Of a stretch of 64,000 bases of DNA, positions 36,022 through 45,493 are shown piece after piece. The DNA is taken from the NCBI GenBank assembly GCA_934466515.1, contig CAKSLH010000005.1:1-64000 (forward strand), in the 5' to 3' direction. Source of the stretch: an uncultured Eubacteriales bacterium. GTDB lineage: Bacteria; Bacillota; Clostridia; Oscillospirales; Acutalibacteraceae. The position numbers were made by a program, and so were the translations under genes. How positions within the stretch are numbered: the stretch's first letter is position 1; each line of letters starts with the position of its first letter. Below the pieces are notes generated by a model. The model made no database searches and was not told the DNA's origin. It worked only from the letters and a program-made list of their open reading frames with translations.

Positions 36022-36749
36022 GCGCCTATTCCTCTGCCTTTGATTTTTGTCAGATCCTTTATAACCTCGCCTGCGATGATAAGTCCGACAACGGGCGGAA
36101 CAAAAGAAACGCTCCCGGGAATTTGCCTGCGGTTTTCGTTTTTTTCTTCACTTTCTTCAGGCTTTAACGGAAGTTCTTTTGAATAAACCACCTTAAGCTT
36201 TTTGATTTTTCTTTTTTTCAGCTCCGTTCTCATAACCTTTGCAAGAGGACAAACCGAAGTTTTATAAATATCTGTTACTTCAAATGCTGTCGGGTCAAGC
36301 TTATTTCCTGCGCCCATGGAGCTGATAATCGGAACACCCGATTTATAAGCATTTTGAGCAAGCAAAAGCTTTGAGGAAACCATATCTATTGCGTCGATTA
36401 TATAATCGTAATCAGTAAAGCTAAAATGTTCTGCATTTTGAGAATTATAATAGTAGTTAAAGGCATTTATTTTTATATCTGGATTTATTTCCTTAAGCCT
36501 TTTAAAAGCCGCATCGGTTTTATAAATATCCAGCGTTAAATGTGTTGCGAAAAGCTGACGGTTGATATTTGTAAGACAAACCTTATCTCCGTCAATCAAA
36601 TCAAGAGTGCCTATTCCTGCCCTTACAAGCGCTTCTGCCGCATAGCTACCGACTCCGCCTATCCCGAATACGGCAACCCTTGAACTGTTTAATTTTTTCA
36701 TTGCGTCAGAGCCTAAAATTATTTCTGTTCTTGAAAATTGGTTAAGCAT
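36018..36749 (-). CDS. tcdA: tRNA threonylcarbamoyladenosine dehydratase TcdA (ThiF/HesA family)
   Basis: E1-like enzyme of 243 residues that dehydrates t6A37 to its cyclic form (ct6A) in tRNAs reading ANN codons. Rossmann motif GIGGVGSYAAEAL near residue 30-42, ATP-binding DGDKVCLTNINRQLFA, and a central SSMGAGNKLDPT segment are as in YgdL/CsdL proteins. No C-terminal rhodanese is present, which agrees with TcdA rather than MoeB/ThiF. Fourteen bases separate it from mnmA, and it overlaps the cysteine desulfurase gene. In E. coli it is linked to the CsdA sulfur relay. Confidence 0.88.
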   Translation of the reverse strand: MLNQFSRTEIILGSDAMKKLNSSRVAVFGIGGVGSYAAEALVRAGIGTLDLIDGDKVCLTNINRQLFATHLTLDIYKTDAAFKRLKEINPDIKINAFNYYYNSQNAEHFSFTDYDYIIDAIDMVSSKLLLAQNAYKSGVPIISSMGAGNKLDPTAFEVTDIYKTSVCPLAKVMRTELKKRKIKKLKVVYSKELPLKPEESEEKNENRRQIPGSVSFVPPVVGLIIAGEVIKDLTKIKGRGIGA

Positions 36750-36763
36750 TTATTACACCTTAA

Positions 36764-37846
36764 CTAATAAACTTTTTTAATTGTTCCGCCGCCTACGACG
36801 GTATCTTCGTCATATAAAACAACCGCCTGTCCGACTGTCATCGCTCTTTGCGGCTCATCGAAAGTAAGACTTATTTCGCCGTTATCAAGAGGGGAGACGG
36901 TTGCCCACTGCTCCTTTTGTCTGTATCTTGTTTTTGCTTTGACTCTTATGTCCGAAGTAAGCATATCAAAAGCGATCCAGTTCATTTCGTCGGCAATGAG
37001 ATGCTTTTTAAATAAAAGCTTTTCTTCACCTATTGATACGGTGTTATCAGCCATATTTTTATCGAAAACATAAACAGGCTCGCCCAATGCAATTTTAAGA
37101 CCTTTTCTTTGACCTATTGTATAGTGTACTGCGCCCTCATGCGTTCCTATAACATTTCCGTTTTTATCAAGGTAATTGCCTTTTTCATAATGCTTGCCGA
37201 TGTAATTCTCCATAAATTTTACATAGTCACCGTCGGGAACAAAGCAAATATCCTGACTGTCGGGCTTTTTTGAATTTACAAAGCCGTTTTCCTCCGCGAT
37301 TTTCCTTGTTTCGGATTTTTCATAATCGCCAAGCGGGAAAAGAGTATGGGCTAATTGCTCCTGAGTAAGAGAATAGAGAACATAGCTTTGGTCTTTTGAT
37401 AAATCACGGGCTTTTTTAAGCAAAAATCTGCCGTTTTTATTTTCAATTCTCGCATAATGTCCCGTTACAACAAAGTCGAGCTGTTTTTCTTTTGCAAACT
37501 GCATCAGTTTATCGAATTTCATAAATCTGTTGCAGTCGATACAGGGATTAGGCGTACCGCCTGCCTCATAAGTAGAAATAAACTTATCTATTATTTTATC
37601 CTTAAAGTCAAAAGTGAAATCCAGTACTTCATACGGAATGTCAAGATTGAAAGCAACCTCGGCGGCATCGTCAATATCCTTCTGTGAGCAACAGGTATGA
37701 AAATTGCAAAGCCCGATATCCTCGTTTCTGTAAAGTCTCATGGTTGTTCCCATACATTCATAGCCTTTTTTTACCATTAAATAAGCCGCAACACTGCTGT
37801 CCACACCGCCGCTCATAGCGATAAGAGCCGTTTCTTTATTTTGCAC
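36764..37846 (-). CDS. mnmA: tRNA-specific 2-thiouridylase MnmA
   Basis: Enzyme making s2U at wobble position 34 of Lys, Glu and Gln tRNAs, about 360 residues. PP-loop SGGVDSSVAAYL, first catalytic Cys in NPCIDCNR (near 97), second in SQDICFVPDGDY (near 200). GTG at 37855 is directly against the AAAGGGG SD; GTG at 37846, eight bases further, has normal spacing and is the chosen start. The gene lies between trmO and tcdA. Confidence 0.95.
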   Translation of the reverse strand: MQNKETALIAMSGGVDSSVAAYLMVKKGYECMGTTMRLYRNEDIGLCNFHTCCSQKDIDDAAEVAFNLDIPYEVLDFTFDFKDKIIDKFISTYEAGGTPNPCIDCNRFMKFDKLMQFAKEKQLDFVVTGHYARIENKNGRFLLKKARDLSKDQSYVLYSLTQEQLAHTLFPLGDYEKSETRKIAEENGFVNSKKPDSQDICFVPDGDYVKFMENYIGKHYEKGNYLDKNGNVIGTHEGAVHYTIGQRKGLKIALGEPVYVFDKNMADNTVSIGEEKLLFKKHLIADEMNWIAFDMLTSDIRVKAKTRYRQKEQWATVSPLDNGEISLTFDEPQRAMTVGQAVVLYDEDTVVGGGTIKKVY

Positions 37847-37851
37847 CGAAT

Positions 37852-38529
37852 TCACCCCTTTATTTTTTCTATTCTTTTAACCGTAAGATTCTCTTTTTCG
37901 ACAAAAAAAGTAAAATCATAATTATAAATTCTCATTGTGTATTCTTTTCCGTCTGACTGATAGGAAGGTCTCGGGTCATCGCTGAGACACTCAGCCGCAA
38001 CGCTTATAATATTATCGGGAACCTGAGTTTTAAGCCCTTTGTCTATAAAAACATTAAGCCTGTGCGATTTTTCCGTTTCCGCATAGCTGCCTTTTGCAGT
38101 GGGTATGCTGTCAGCATAGGGAATATAGGGCTTGATGTCATAAATCGGAGTTCCGCTTAAAAGGTCTATTCCGCTAACCTTTAAAAAAATTCTTCCGTTT
38201 TCCTTATAGATTTTTAAAAGCCTGCAAACAGTAAGTCCTAAATTATTCGGTCTGAAAGGGGAACGGGTTGCGAAAACTCCCATCCGTTTATTCCCTCCGA
38301 GCCTCGGCGGACGGACTGTCGGCGACCACTTTTCTCTGTGCGCCGTAGAAAAATCAAATATAAGCCAGATATGCGAAAATTTTTCGAGCCCTGAAAAGGC
38401 ATTTTCATCGCAAAATTCCGGTTCAACCGAAATTATCCCTTCGGCAGACTCTGCACGCATGCTTTGACGGGGAATACCGAATTTTTGAGTAAACGGTGTC
38501 GTTATAAAAGCTATAGGCTTAATTTCCAT
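37852..38529 (-). CDS. trmO: tRNA (N6-threonylcarbamoyladenosine(37)-N6)-methyltransferase TrmO
   Basis: SAM-dependent enzyme methylating t6A37 to m6t6A37, TsaA/YaeB family, 225 residues. The N-terminal core shows the family start IKPIAFITTPFTQKFGIPRQ and the RPPRLGG and FATRSPFRPNN motifs near residues 75-95, which hold the SAM-binding loop. The C-terminal part (about 150-225) is the divergent domain seen in gamma-like homologues. Two bases separate it from the P-type ATPase gene upstream. Substrate specificity (which tRNAs) is inferred from the family. Confidence 0.88.
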   Translation of the reverse strand: MEIKPIAFITTPFTQKFGIPRQSMRAESAEGIISVEPEFCDENAFSGLEKFSHIWLIFDFSTAHREKWSPTVRPPRLGGNKRMGVFATRSPFRPNNLGLTVCRLLKIYKENGRIFLKVSGIDLLSGTPIYDIKPYIPYADSIPTAKGSYAETEKSHRLNVFIDKGLKTQVPDNIISVAAECLSDDPRPSYQSDGKEYTMRIYNYDFTFFVEKENLTVKRIEKIKG

Positions 38530-38531
38530 TT

Positions 38532-41135
38532 TTAAGCTTTACCGTTCTTTCTTAATATAAGCTTGAAAATCTCGCTGTAGGGTATAATCGAAAGCGCAAG
38601 CAAAACGGCATAGGCAAAGTTTTTAAATTTAAGCACCTTTAAGCCGAATACGGCTCCTGCAGGTGAAAGTACAAGGAAAAATACTATAAACAGCGCAAGC
38701 AGGGAAGAAAACAACATAAATTCATTCGATACAACCGAAAGCATGAAAACGGATTTTGAGCTTCTGAGATTATATGAATGAAAAATTTGAATTGTACTTA
38801 AGGTCACAAAAAGCATTGACGCACCAACAGCTGTTCCTGCTTTAATCCCTATACTGTAAGAAATAAGGGACATTACCGTTATAAATATTATATCAAAAGG
38901 AATTTGCAAAAGAAATTCTTTAGATATAAGCCTTTGATTTTTTCTTCTTGCTTTTTTAATAGGAACCTGAGATGAAATCGGCTCCATACCGAGCGAAATC
39001 GCAGGCGTGCAATCAGTAATAAGATTTATCCAGAGTAACTGAACTGCCGCAAGAGGCGGAATTTTGAAAATCAGCAGACCTATAAAGTAAATAAGCAATT
39101 CCGCAAAATTACAGCTTAAAAGATAATGAACGCATTTTTGAATATTTTCAAAAACAGCTCTGCTTTCCTTTATTGCTTTTTTAAGACTGCCCAAATTATA
39201 ATGCTCGTCGATTATATCGGCCTTGCCCTTTGCGACATCTGTTCCCATTTTACCCATTACGCAGCCCGTATCAGCGGCGGCAAGAGCCTCGCTGTCGGAA
39301 ATGCTGTCGCCGGTAACGGTAACGCATTCGCCCTTTTTCTTTAAAATATTTATTATTCTTAATTTATCGTCGGGCGATATTCTTGCAAAAACGGCAACCG
39401 TGTTAATTTTTTCATAAAGCTCGTCATCGCTTATATTTTCAAGCTCATTGCCTGTAAGAGCAATCATACCGTCTTTTAAAATTCCGATTCTTCGCGCAAC
39501 GGCTTTTGCGGTTATGACATTATCTCCCGTTATCATAACAGTTCTGATACCTGCATTCGAAAAATCCGAAATACTTGAAATGCTGTCGGTTCTCGGCGGA
39601 TCTTCAAGACCGATAAGACCGACAAAAATCATATCGGTTTCAATTTCGTCCGCATTGGGGTTTGCGGGAATTTCTTCAAGCTGTTTGATTGCGATTGCAA
39701 CCACTCTTAAGGATTCCTCCGCAAAAACGTCATTCACTTTAAGGATTTTTTCGCTGTCTTCTCCGGCGCATTTTTCCGCTATAATTTCAGGGGCGCCCTT
39801 TGTTATAGCTACAGGGCGGCCGTTAATCATATTGACGCTGGTCATTGTCTTTCTTACACTGTCGAACGGAACAGTGCAAAGTCTCGGATAAAGCTTTTCT
39901 ATATCTGATTTTTTAACGCCGTTCATATCATAACAAGCGTTTTCAATAGCTGCTTCGGTCGGGTCGTTTACAAGTGTTGAGCATGAAGCGGCAAGTCTTA
40001 AGACCATAGAGGTTTTAGCTCCTGCCGTCTGCGATATATCCTCGCTTATTTCGTTGCCGTTAAATATCTTTTTAACCTGCATTTTGTTATGCGTCAAAAT
40101 GCCTGTTTTATCAGCGCAGATTACGGTGGTGTTACCTATAGTTTCGAGCGCTTTAATTCTTTTAACGGTTATTCCGTTCTTTAAAAGGCGCTGCATACCT
40201 AAAGCTACCACAATAGTTGAAATTGCGGGCAAGCCCTCCGGAATTGCCGCAACCGCAAGCGCCGCCGCATTTAAAAATGTTTTAACTGTAAGATAAGCAA
40301 ACTGATTTTGCGTGCCGCTTTTTAAAGTGATTAAAAATTCGGCTGTAAAAACCGCGGCACAAATAATTAAAATTGCGATATTTGAGACTTTTCCCGTATA
40401 GTCAAGAGAGTCCTGCAAGGGGATTGTGTTTTTACCGGTCTGCTTTTCGATAGTATCGGTTTTCCCGATTTCTGTATTTATTCCCGTTCCTACTACAACG
40501 GCTTTTGCGCTTCCGTGAATGACGCTCGATCCGCAGTAAACCATATTTTTTCTTTGACTTAAGGGTGTTATATCGGGATAAACATCCTGCGGGTTTTTCT
40601 CAACGGGAATGCTTTCACCTGTAAGACTCGATTCGTTGCATCGTAAAGAAACCGCGTCAATAAGCCTTGCGTCGGCGGAAATATAATCACCCTCGTTTAA
40701 AAGTATTATATCGCCCACAACAAGCTCGGAAGAATCTATATATTTTCTGATTCCTTCTCTGATTACGGTAGCTTTTGGGTCAGTTGTCTTTTTAAGCCTT
40801 TCAAGCATTGCTTTCCCTCTGCTTAAATAAAACGCGGAAATCAGTGCGTTTAAAACAACGATTGCGATTATAAGCAGGGGAGATACAAAATCATTGCTTT
40901 TATAATAAACTGAAAAAGCAAAGGAAACAATTGCGATAACAAAAAGGATATAAACGAATTTGTTGTTAAGCTGAGATAAAAATTCCTTTAAAAAGAATTT
41001 TTTATTTTCATCGTTTAAAACATTTTTTCCGAATTTATTTTTTCTTTCGGTAGCAATTCCGTTAGCAAGGCCGTTATCCTTATCGGTTTTAAGCTCTTTT
41101 AAAACTTCTTCGGCAGAAGAACTGTGCCATATCAT
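38532..41135 (-). CDS. P-type (P2A, Ca2+-ATPase-like) cation ATPase with altered catalytic motifs
   Basis: 867 residues, ten-helix P-type ATPase of the PMCA/SERCA type. Motifs in order: TGES (SSLTGESIPVEK, near residue 175), PEGL in helix 4 (near 290), phosphorylation site DKTGILTHNKM (near 342; the family has DKTGTLT, so the second Thr is Ile), KGAPE (near 450), TGDN, and the hinge TGDSISDSEAL (near 608; the family has TGDGVNDxPAL, so Gly, Asn and Pro are changed). NLITDCTPA in helix 6 is kept. The reading frame is intact. It lies between purB and trmO. Calcium specificity is inferred; activity may be reduced or altered. Confidence 0.85.
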   Translation of the reverse strand: MIWHSSSAEEVLKELKTDKDNGLANGIATERKNKFGKNVLNDENKKFFLKEFLSQLNNKFVYILFVIAIVSFAFSVYYKSNDFVSPLLIIAIVVLNALISAFYLSRGKAMLERLKKTTDPKATVIREGIRKYIDSSELVVGDIILLNEGDYISADARLIDAVSLRCNESSLTGESIPVEKNPQDVYPDITPLSQRKNMVYCGSSVIHGSAKAVVVGTGINTEIGKTDTIEKQTGKNTIPLQDSLDYTGKVSNIAILIICAAVFTAEFLITLKSGTQNQFAYLTVKTFLNAAALAVAAIPEGLPAISTIVVALGMQRLLKNGITVKRIKALETIGNTTVICADKTGILTHNKMQVKKIFNGNEISEDISQTAGAKTSMVLRLAASCSTLVNDPTEAAIENACYDMNGVKKSDIEKLYPRLCTVPFDSVRKTMTSVNMINGRPVAITKGAPEIIAEKCAGEDSEKILKVNDVFAEESLRVVAIAIKQLEEIPANPNADEIETDMIFVGLIGLEDPPRTDSISSISDFSNAGIRTVMITGDNVITAKAVARRIGILKDGMIALTGNELENISDDELYEKINTVAVFARISPDDKLRIINILKKKGECVTVTGDSISDSEALAAADTGCVMGKMGTDVAKGKADIIDEHYNLGSLKKAIKESRAVFENIQKCVHYLLSCNFAELLIYFIGLLIFKIPPLAAVQLLWINLITDCTPAISLGMEPISSQVPIKKARRKNQRLISKEFLLQIPFDIIFITVMSLISYSIGIKAGTAVGASMLFVTLSTIQIFHSYNLRSSKSVFMLSVVSNEFMLFSSLLALFIVFFLVLSPAGAVFGLKVLKFKNFAYAVLLALSIIPYSEIFKLILRKNGKA

Positions 41136-41154
41136 AACTGATTCTCCTTAAAAT

Positions 41155-42591
41155 TTAAACATTAAGCTCGATTTTAATATCTTCTCCGGCGTATTTTTTA
41201 AGTATGGGGTCAACATTCGAGCTTACAAAGCTTTCTACCTGACTTACACATCTTCCGATAAATTTTTCAGGCTTTAATTCAGCTGTAATTTCTTCTTTCG
41301 TAAGCGGAATTCTTTTATCCTCGGCAATCATATCAATAAGCGGATTTTTCTCGCCTTCAAGCTTGATTTGCTTTGTGGCTTTATGAGATAGCTCTCGGAT
41401 TATTTCGTGAAGCTCCTGTCTGTCTCCGCCCCGCTTTACAGATTCCATCATAATATTTTCGGTAGCCATAAAGGGGAGCTTTTCCATAACACGCTTTTCG
41501 ATAACCTTACCGTAAACAACAATTCCGTCGGTAACATTTATAAATATATTAAGTATCGCGTCGGTAGCAAGGAATGCTTCCGCTACGGAAATTCTTTTGT
41601 TTGCGCTGTCATCAAGCGTTCTTTCAAGCCACTGAACAGGAGCTGTAAAAGCCGGATTCTGCAGGTCACATATTATATATCTTGCCAGAGCGCATATTCT
41701 CTCGCACCTCATCGGATTTCTTTTATACGGCATTGCCGAAGAACCGATCTGCTTTTTGCCGAAAGGCTCTTCCAATTCTTCAAAGGACTGTAAAATACGC
41801 AAATCATTTGCAAATTTATGGGCGCTCTGAGCTATTCCCGATAATGCGCTGAGAATAAAATAATCGGTTTTTCTTGAATATGTCTGTCCCGAAACAGGAA
41901 CGCATTCTTTAAATCCGAAATCCTCGGCGATTTTAGCCTCTACCGCGTCAACCTTTTTCTCATCATTTTCGAAAAGCTCCATAAAGCTTGCCTGAGTTCC
42001 CGTAGTACCTTTTGAGCCTAAAAGCTTAAGGCAGGAAAGCTGAAATTCAAGATTTTTAATATCGCCGCATAATTCATTCATCCATAAGGCGGCTCTTTTT
42101 CCGACCGTGGTAAGCTGAGCCGGCTGAAGATGAGTATAAGCAAGGCAGGGAAGAGCTTTGTATTTCAAAGCGAATTCCTTAAGGTTTTTTAAAACGGCGG
42201 CAGTTTTTTTAAGCACTAAATTTCCTGCCTCACGCATGGTTATAATATCGGTATTATCGCCGACATAACAGCTTGTTGCACCTAAGTGAATAATAGGCTC
42301 GGCTTTAGGGCACTGAACGCCGTAGGCATAAACATGGCTCATAACATCATGACGGACTTCTTTTTCACGCTTTTGTGCAACCTCATAATTTATGTCATCG
42401 GCATGAGCCTTTAATTCCGCTATTTGTTCATCCGTTATATTAAGACCCTGTTCTTTTTCGGCTTCTGCAAGAGATATCCAAAGCTTGCGCCAAGTTCTGA
42501 ATTTGAAATTATCGGAAAAGATATATTGCATTTCCTTGCTTGCATATCTTGAAGAAAAAGGCGAATTGTACGCGTCATAATTATTATTCAT
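41155..42591 (-). CDS. purB: Adenylosuccinate lyase
   Basis: Purine-synthesis enzyme making AMP from adenylosuccinate and AICAR from SAICAR; 478 residues. Fumarase-superfamily signature region SSAMPYKRNPM (near 285) and the HxxT/H catalytic segments (HVYAYG, THLQPAQ) are intact. Upstream in-frame Met codons exist, but SD AGGAGA sits seven bases before ATG 42591 (MNNNYDAY). It heads the minus-strand operon. The sequence is of the eukaryote-like/clostridial subtype that has a short N-terminal lead. Confidence 0.94.
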   Translation of the reverse strand: MNNNYDAYNSPFSSRYASKEMQYIFSDNFKFRTWRKLWISLAEAEKEQGLNITDEQIAELKAHADDINYEVAQKREKEVRHDVMSHVYAYGVQCPKAEPIIHLGATSCYVGDNTDIITMREAGNLVLKKTAAVLKNLKEFALKYKALPCLAYTHLQPAQLTTVGKRAALWMNELCGDIKNLEFQLSCLKLLGSKGTTGTQASFMELFENDEKKVDAVEAKIAEDFGFKECVPVSGQTYSRKTDYFILSALSGIAQSAHKFANDLRILQSFEELEEPFGKKQIGSSAMPYKRNPMRCERICALARYIICDLQNPAFTAPVQWLERTLDDSANKRISVAEAFLATDAILNIFINVTDGIVVYGKVIEKRVMEKLPFMATENIMMESVKRGGDRQELHEIIRELSHKATKQIKLEGEKNPLIDMIAEDKRIPLTKEEITAELKPEKFIGRCVSQVESFVSSNVDPILKKYAGEDIKIELNV

Positions 42592-42628
42592 TATCATTCT
42601 CCTGTAACAGTATTTAAATAACTTATAT

Positions 42629-42657
42629 ATTTTATCATTATAAGCGGATTTTGTCAA
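42629..42657 (-). promoter_or_regulatory. Promoter of the purB operon
   Basis: On the minus strand TTGACA (42652-42657), 17-base spacer, TAAAAT (42629-42634). No purine riboswitch was recognised in the short leader. Confidence 0.75.
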
Positions 42658-42735
42658 TTAAATGTAGTTACAAAAGGAATTTTCTTAATATCTGCATATA
42701 TTCAAAAAAAATTGAATATTTTTGCACCTTTATCC

Positions 42736-42764
42736 TTGAAATCTCAATAACGGTGTAGTATAAT
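42736..42764 (+). promoter_or_regulatory. Promoter of the nusB operon
   Basis: TTGAAA (42736-42741), 17-base spacer, TATAAT (42759-42764). Confidence 0.75.
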
Positions 42765-42795
42765 TTATCTGTATTACTATGAAAGTTGGTGCGGC

Positions 42796-43191
42796 ATGAC
42801 CCGTAAACAAGCGCGTGAGGAAGCTTTTATTCTCATTTTTGAAAAATGTTTCAATGATGACAGCTGTGAAAGCATTTTAGAGCTCGCCGAGCAGGTAAGG
42901 GAAATTAAACCTGACGATTATGTCCGAGAGGTATTCTGCGGAGTTTATTCACATCTCGATGTAACTGACGGTCTTATTTCCGAATATTCGAACGGCTGGT
43001 CGATAAAAAGAATATCAAAAACCTCTCTTTGCATTTTGAGACTTGCAATATACGAAATAAAATTCATGGAAAGTATTCCTGTTTCGGTTTCGATAAACGA
43101 AGCGGTTGAGCTTTGCAAAAAATACGCTACCGAAACCGACGCGTCTTTTGTAAACGGAATTCTTTCATCTGTTGTAAAAGCAAATGCCTGA
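42796..43191 (+). CDS. nusB: Transcription antitermination factor NusB
   Basis: RNA-binding factor of the rRNA antitermination complex, 131 residues, all-helical. The start MTRKQAREEAFILIFE and the motif INEAVELCKKYATETDASFVNGIL near 95-120 are diagnostic in pattern. SD is weak. The end overlaps xseA by eight bases. First gene of a well-known clostridial housekeeping cluster. Confidence 0.94.
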   Translation: MTRKQAREEAFILIFEKCFNDDSCESILELAEQVREIKPDDYVREVFCGVYSHLDVTDGLISEYSNGWSIKRISKTSLCILRLAIYEIKFMESIPVSVSINEAVELCKKYATETDASFVNGILSSVVKANA

Positions 43192-44395
43192 GGCAGTAAG
43201 CGTCTCTCAGCTCAATTTATATGTTAAGTCCATGTTTGAAAGCGACAGCAGGCTTTCTTATATTAGCGTCAGGGGCGAAATATCGAACTTTAAAAACCAT
43301 TTTTCAAGCGGACATTGGTATTTTACTTTAAAGGATTCATCCGCCGCCATAAAATGCGTGATGTTTAAGAGTGCCAACAATCGCGTTAAGGCTCAGATTA
43401 CGGACGGTACCGAGGTTATTTTATCCGGCAGAGTCTCGCTTTATGAAAAAGAGGGTAATTATCAGTTCTATGCAGAAGAAATGTCGCTATGCGGAGAGGG
43501 CGATTTAACAGCCGCCTTTAAAAGGACTAAGGAAAAGCTTGAAAAAGAGGGGCTTTTTGATACAAGCTCTAAAAGAAGGCTTCCCGCATTTCCGAAAAAT
43601 ATAGCAGTTATAACCTCTGCTTCGGGCGCGGCAATACAGGATATTATCAATATAACATCTCGGAGATTTCCGCTTTGCCGTCTGGTTTTATGCCCTGTAA
43701 GCGTTCAGGGAGAAAGTGCCGCAAGCGAAATGATAAGCATGCTCGAAAGAGTTTATAAAACCGAGGGAATTGACTTAATCATTATCGGCCGCGGAGGCGG
43801 AAGCGCTGAGGATCTAAGTGCTTTTAACGATGAAATGCTCGCAAGAAAAATTTATGAATCGCCCGTTCCCGTAATTTCTGCGGTAGGGCACGAAACAGAT
43901 TTTTCGATTTCCGATTTTGTTGCGGATATGCGCGCGCCGACGCCCTCTGCCGCAGCAGAGCTTTCGGTTCCTGATATTTCGGAGCTGATTTTCAGAATTA
44001 AAAGAATTTCTAAAAATATTGCATCCTGTGCGGTTTCGGCTTGCAATTCAAATGAAGTTAAATATCAAAAGGCTTCGGCTAGGGCAAATCTTATGAATCC
44101 CGAAAAAGTAATCGCGCAAAAATCGCTTACGGCCGATATGCTCAGCGACAGAATTTTAAATATAACAAAATCAAAAATTGAATTGACTGCTCAAAAGCTT
44201 AATTCCGCCATAATGAAAATCGACGCGTTAAGTCCCTTAAAAACACTGGCAAGAGGCTACGGCGAGATTAAAAAGGACGGAAAGAAAATAAATAGTATTA
44301 AAGAGCTTAAAAAAGACGATAAATTATCAATTTGCCTTTCGGACGGAAGTGCGGATTGCTTAGTTACCGAGCTTTTTGAAAGGAGCGCAAAATGA
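43184..44395 (+). CDS. xseA: Exodeoxyribonuclease VII large subunit
   Basis: Catalytic large subunit of exonuclease VII, 403 residues. An N-terminal OB-fold (about 1-100; SVSQLNLYVKSMFE) precedes the nuclease domain with TSASGAAIQDI (near 145), GRGGGSAEDL near 205 and GHETDFSISDFVADMRAPTPSAAAE near 235. It overlaps nusB by eight bases and xseB by four. Confidence 0.95.
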   Translation: MPEAVSVSQLNLYVKSMFESDSRLSYISVRGEISNFKNHFSSGHWYFTLKDSSAAIKCVMFKSANNRVKAQITDGTEVILSGRVSLYEKEGNYQFYAEEMSLCGEGDLTAAFKRTKEKLEKEGLFDTSSKRRLPAFPKNIAVITSASGAAIQDIINITSRRFPLCRLVLCPVSVQGESAASEMISMLERVYKTEGIDLIIIGRGGGSAEDLSAFNDEMLARKIYESPVPVISAVGHETDFSISDFVADMRAPTPSAAAELSVPDISELIFRIKRISKNIASCAVSACNSNEVKYQKASARANLMNPEKVIAQKSLTADMLSDRILNITKSKIELTAQKLNSAIMKIDALSPLKTLARGYGEIKKDGKKINSIKELKKDDKLSICLSDGSADCLVTELFERSAK

Positions 44396-44604
44396 AAGAG
44401 AATATAAGCTTTGAAGAAAGCCTTAAAAAGCTTGAGGAAATTGCGGAAAAGCTTGAAAATAAGGATACAACCCTCGAAGAATCTATCACGCTTTTTGAAG
44501 AGGGTATGAAATATTCTAAAACTTGCTCTGAAATTTTAAATAATGCCAAGCAAAAAATAATTTCGCTTTCGGATTATGAAGGAGAGACCGTAAAAAATGA
44601 TTGA
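44392..44604 (+). CDS. xseB: Exodeoxyribonuclease VII small subunit
   Basis: 70-residue coiled-coil partner of XseA, with the diagnostic SFEESLKKLEEIAEKLE and TTLEESITLFEEGMKYSKTC pattern. Overlaps xseA by four bases and ispA by eight, so translation is coupled. Confidence 0.93.
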   Translation: MKENISFEESLKKLEEIAEKLENKDTTLEESITLFEEGMKYSKTCSEILNNAKQKIISLSDYEGETVKND

Positions 44605-45472
44605 TAACATTATAAAAGAATATCAGACTAAAATAAACGCAAGACTTGATATTCTTACTATGCCTACGGGTCAGCATTATGACGCCGTAAACGAAGCAAT
44701 GCGCCACAGTCTCCTTTCGGGCGGAAAGCGGATCAGACCTATTATTCTTCTTGAATTTTATAAGCTTTTCGGCGGTGACGACGACTGCGCCTATAATTTT
44801 GCCTGTGCGCTTGAAATGATTCACACCTATTCGCTTATTCATGATGATCTTCCTTGTATGGATAATGACGATATGCGAAGAGGAAAGCCGTCTTGCCATA
44901 AGGCATTCGGCGAGGATATGGCTTTACTTGCAGGGGACGCGCTTTTAACAGAGGCTTTTTCTGCCGCGGCTAAAACAAATGGGATCAGCGCCGACAGAAT
45001 TGTAAACGCTTTAATTCAGCTTTCTTCTTATGCCGGAATAAACGGAATGATAGGCGGACAGGTAATTGACCTTAAAAATTCCGATTATACCGCTTGTGAC
45101 CTTATAAAAGAGATGTATTCCTTAAAAACGGCGGCTCTTATAAAGGCCGCATGCGTTTGCGGAGCAATTTTGGCAGGAGCGGACGAGGAGAATTTAAAAA
45201 AATGCTCCGAGTACGGAGAATGCGTAGGAATAGCGTTTCAGATAATTGACGACTTTCTCGATAAAAACGCAAACGAAGATGTTTTCGGAAAGCCTGTAGG
45301 CAGTGATGAGAAAAACGATAAAAAGACATTGCTGCGCGCACTCGGCGAAGACGAGGCAATGAAAACGGCCGTCGAGCTTACAAAAAGAGCGGGTGAAATT
45401 CTTGAGGTTTTTGACGGCGATACCGAAATTCTCAAAGAGCTTACCGATATGCTCTTAAGAAGAAAGTTTTGA
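44597..45472 (+). CDS. ispA: Polyprenyl synthetase (farnesyl diphosphate synthase)
   Basis: Builds C15 prenyl diphosphate for quinone- or undecaprenyl-type lipids, 291 residues. First aspartate-rich motif DDLPCMDNDDMRRG near 83-96, second DDFLD near 220, plus GGKRIRP. Overlaps xseB; dxs follows after 21 bases, so precursor and product enzymes of the isoprenoid route are in one operon. Confidence 0.94.
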   Translation: MIDNIIKEYQTKINARLDILTMPTGQHYDAVNEAMRHSLLSGGKRIRPIILLEFYKLFGGDDDCAYNFACALEMIHTYSLIHDDLPCMDNDDMRRGKPSCHKAFGEDMALLAGDALLTEAFSAAAKTNGISADRIVNALIQLSSYAGINGMIGGQVIDLKNSDYTACDLIKEMYSLKTAALIKAACVCGAILAGADEENLKKCSEYGECVGIAFQIIDDFLDKNANEDVFGKPVGSDEKNDKKTLLRALGEDEAMKTAVELTKRAGEILEVFDGDTEILKELTDMLLRRKF

Positions 45473-45493
45473 TTTTAAAAGGAATGTTATTTC

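Noticed and set aside
42592..42795. Purine riboswitch before purB
   Set aside because: The leader after the purB promoter is about 30 bases long, too short for a purine aptamer.
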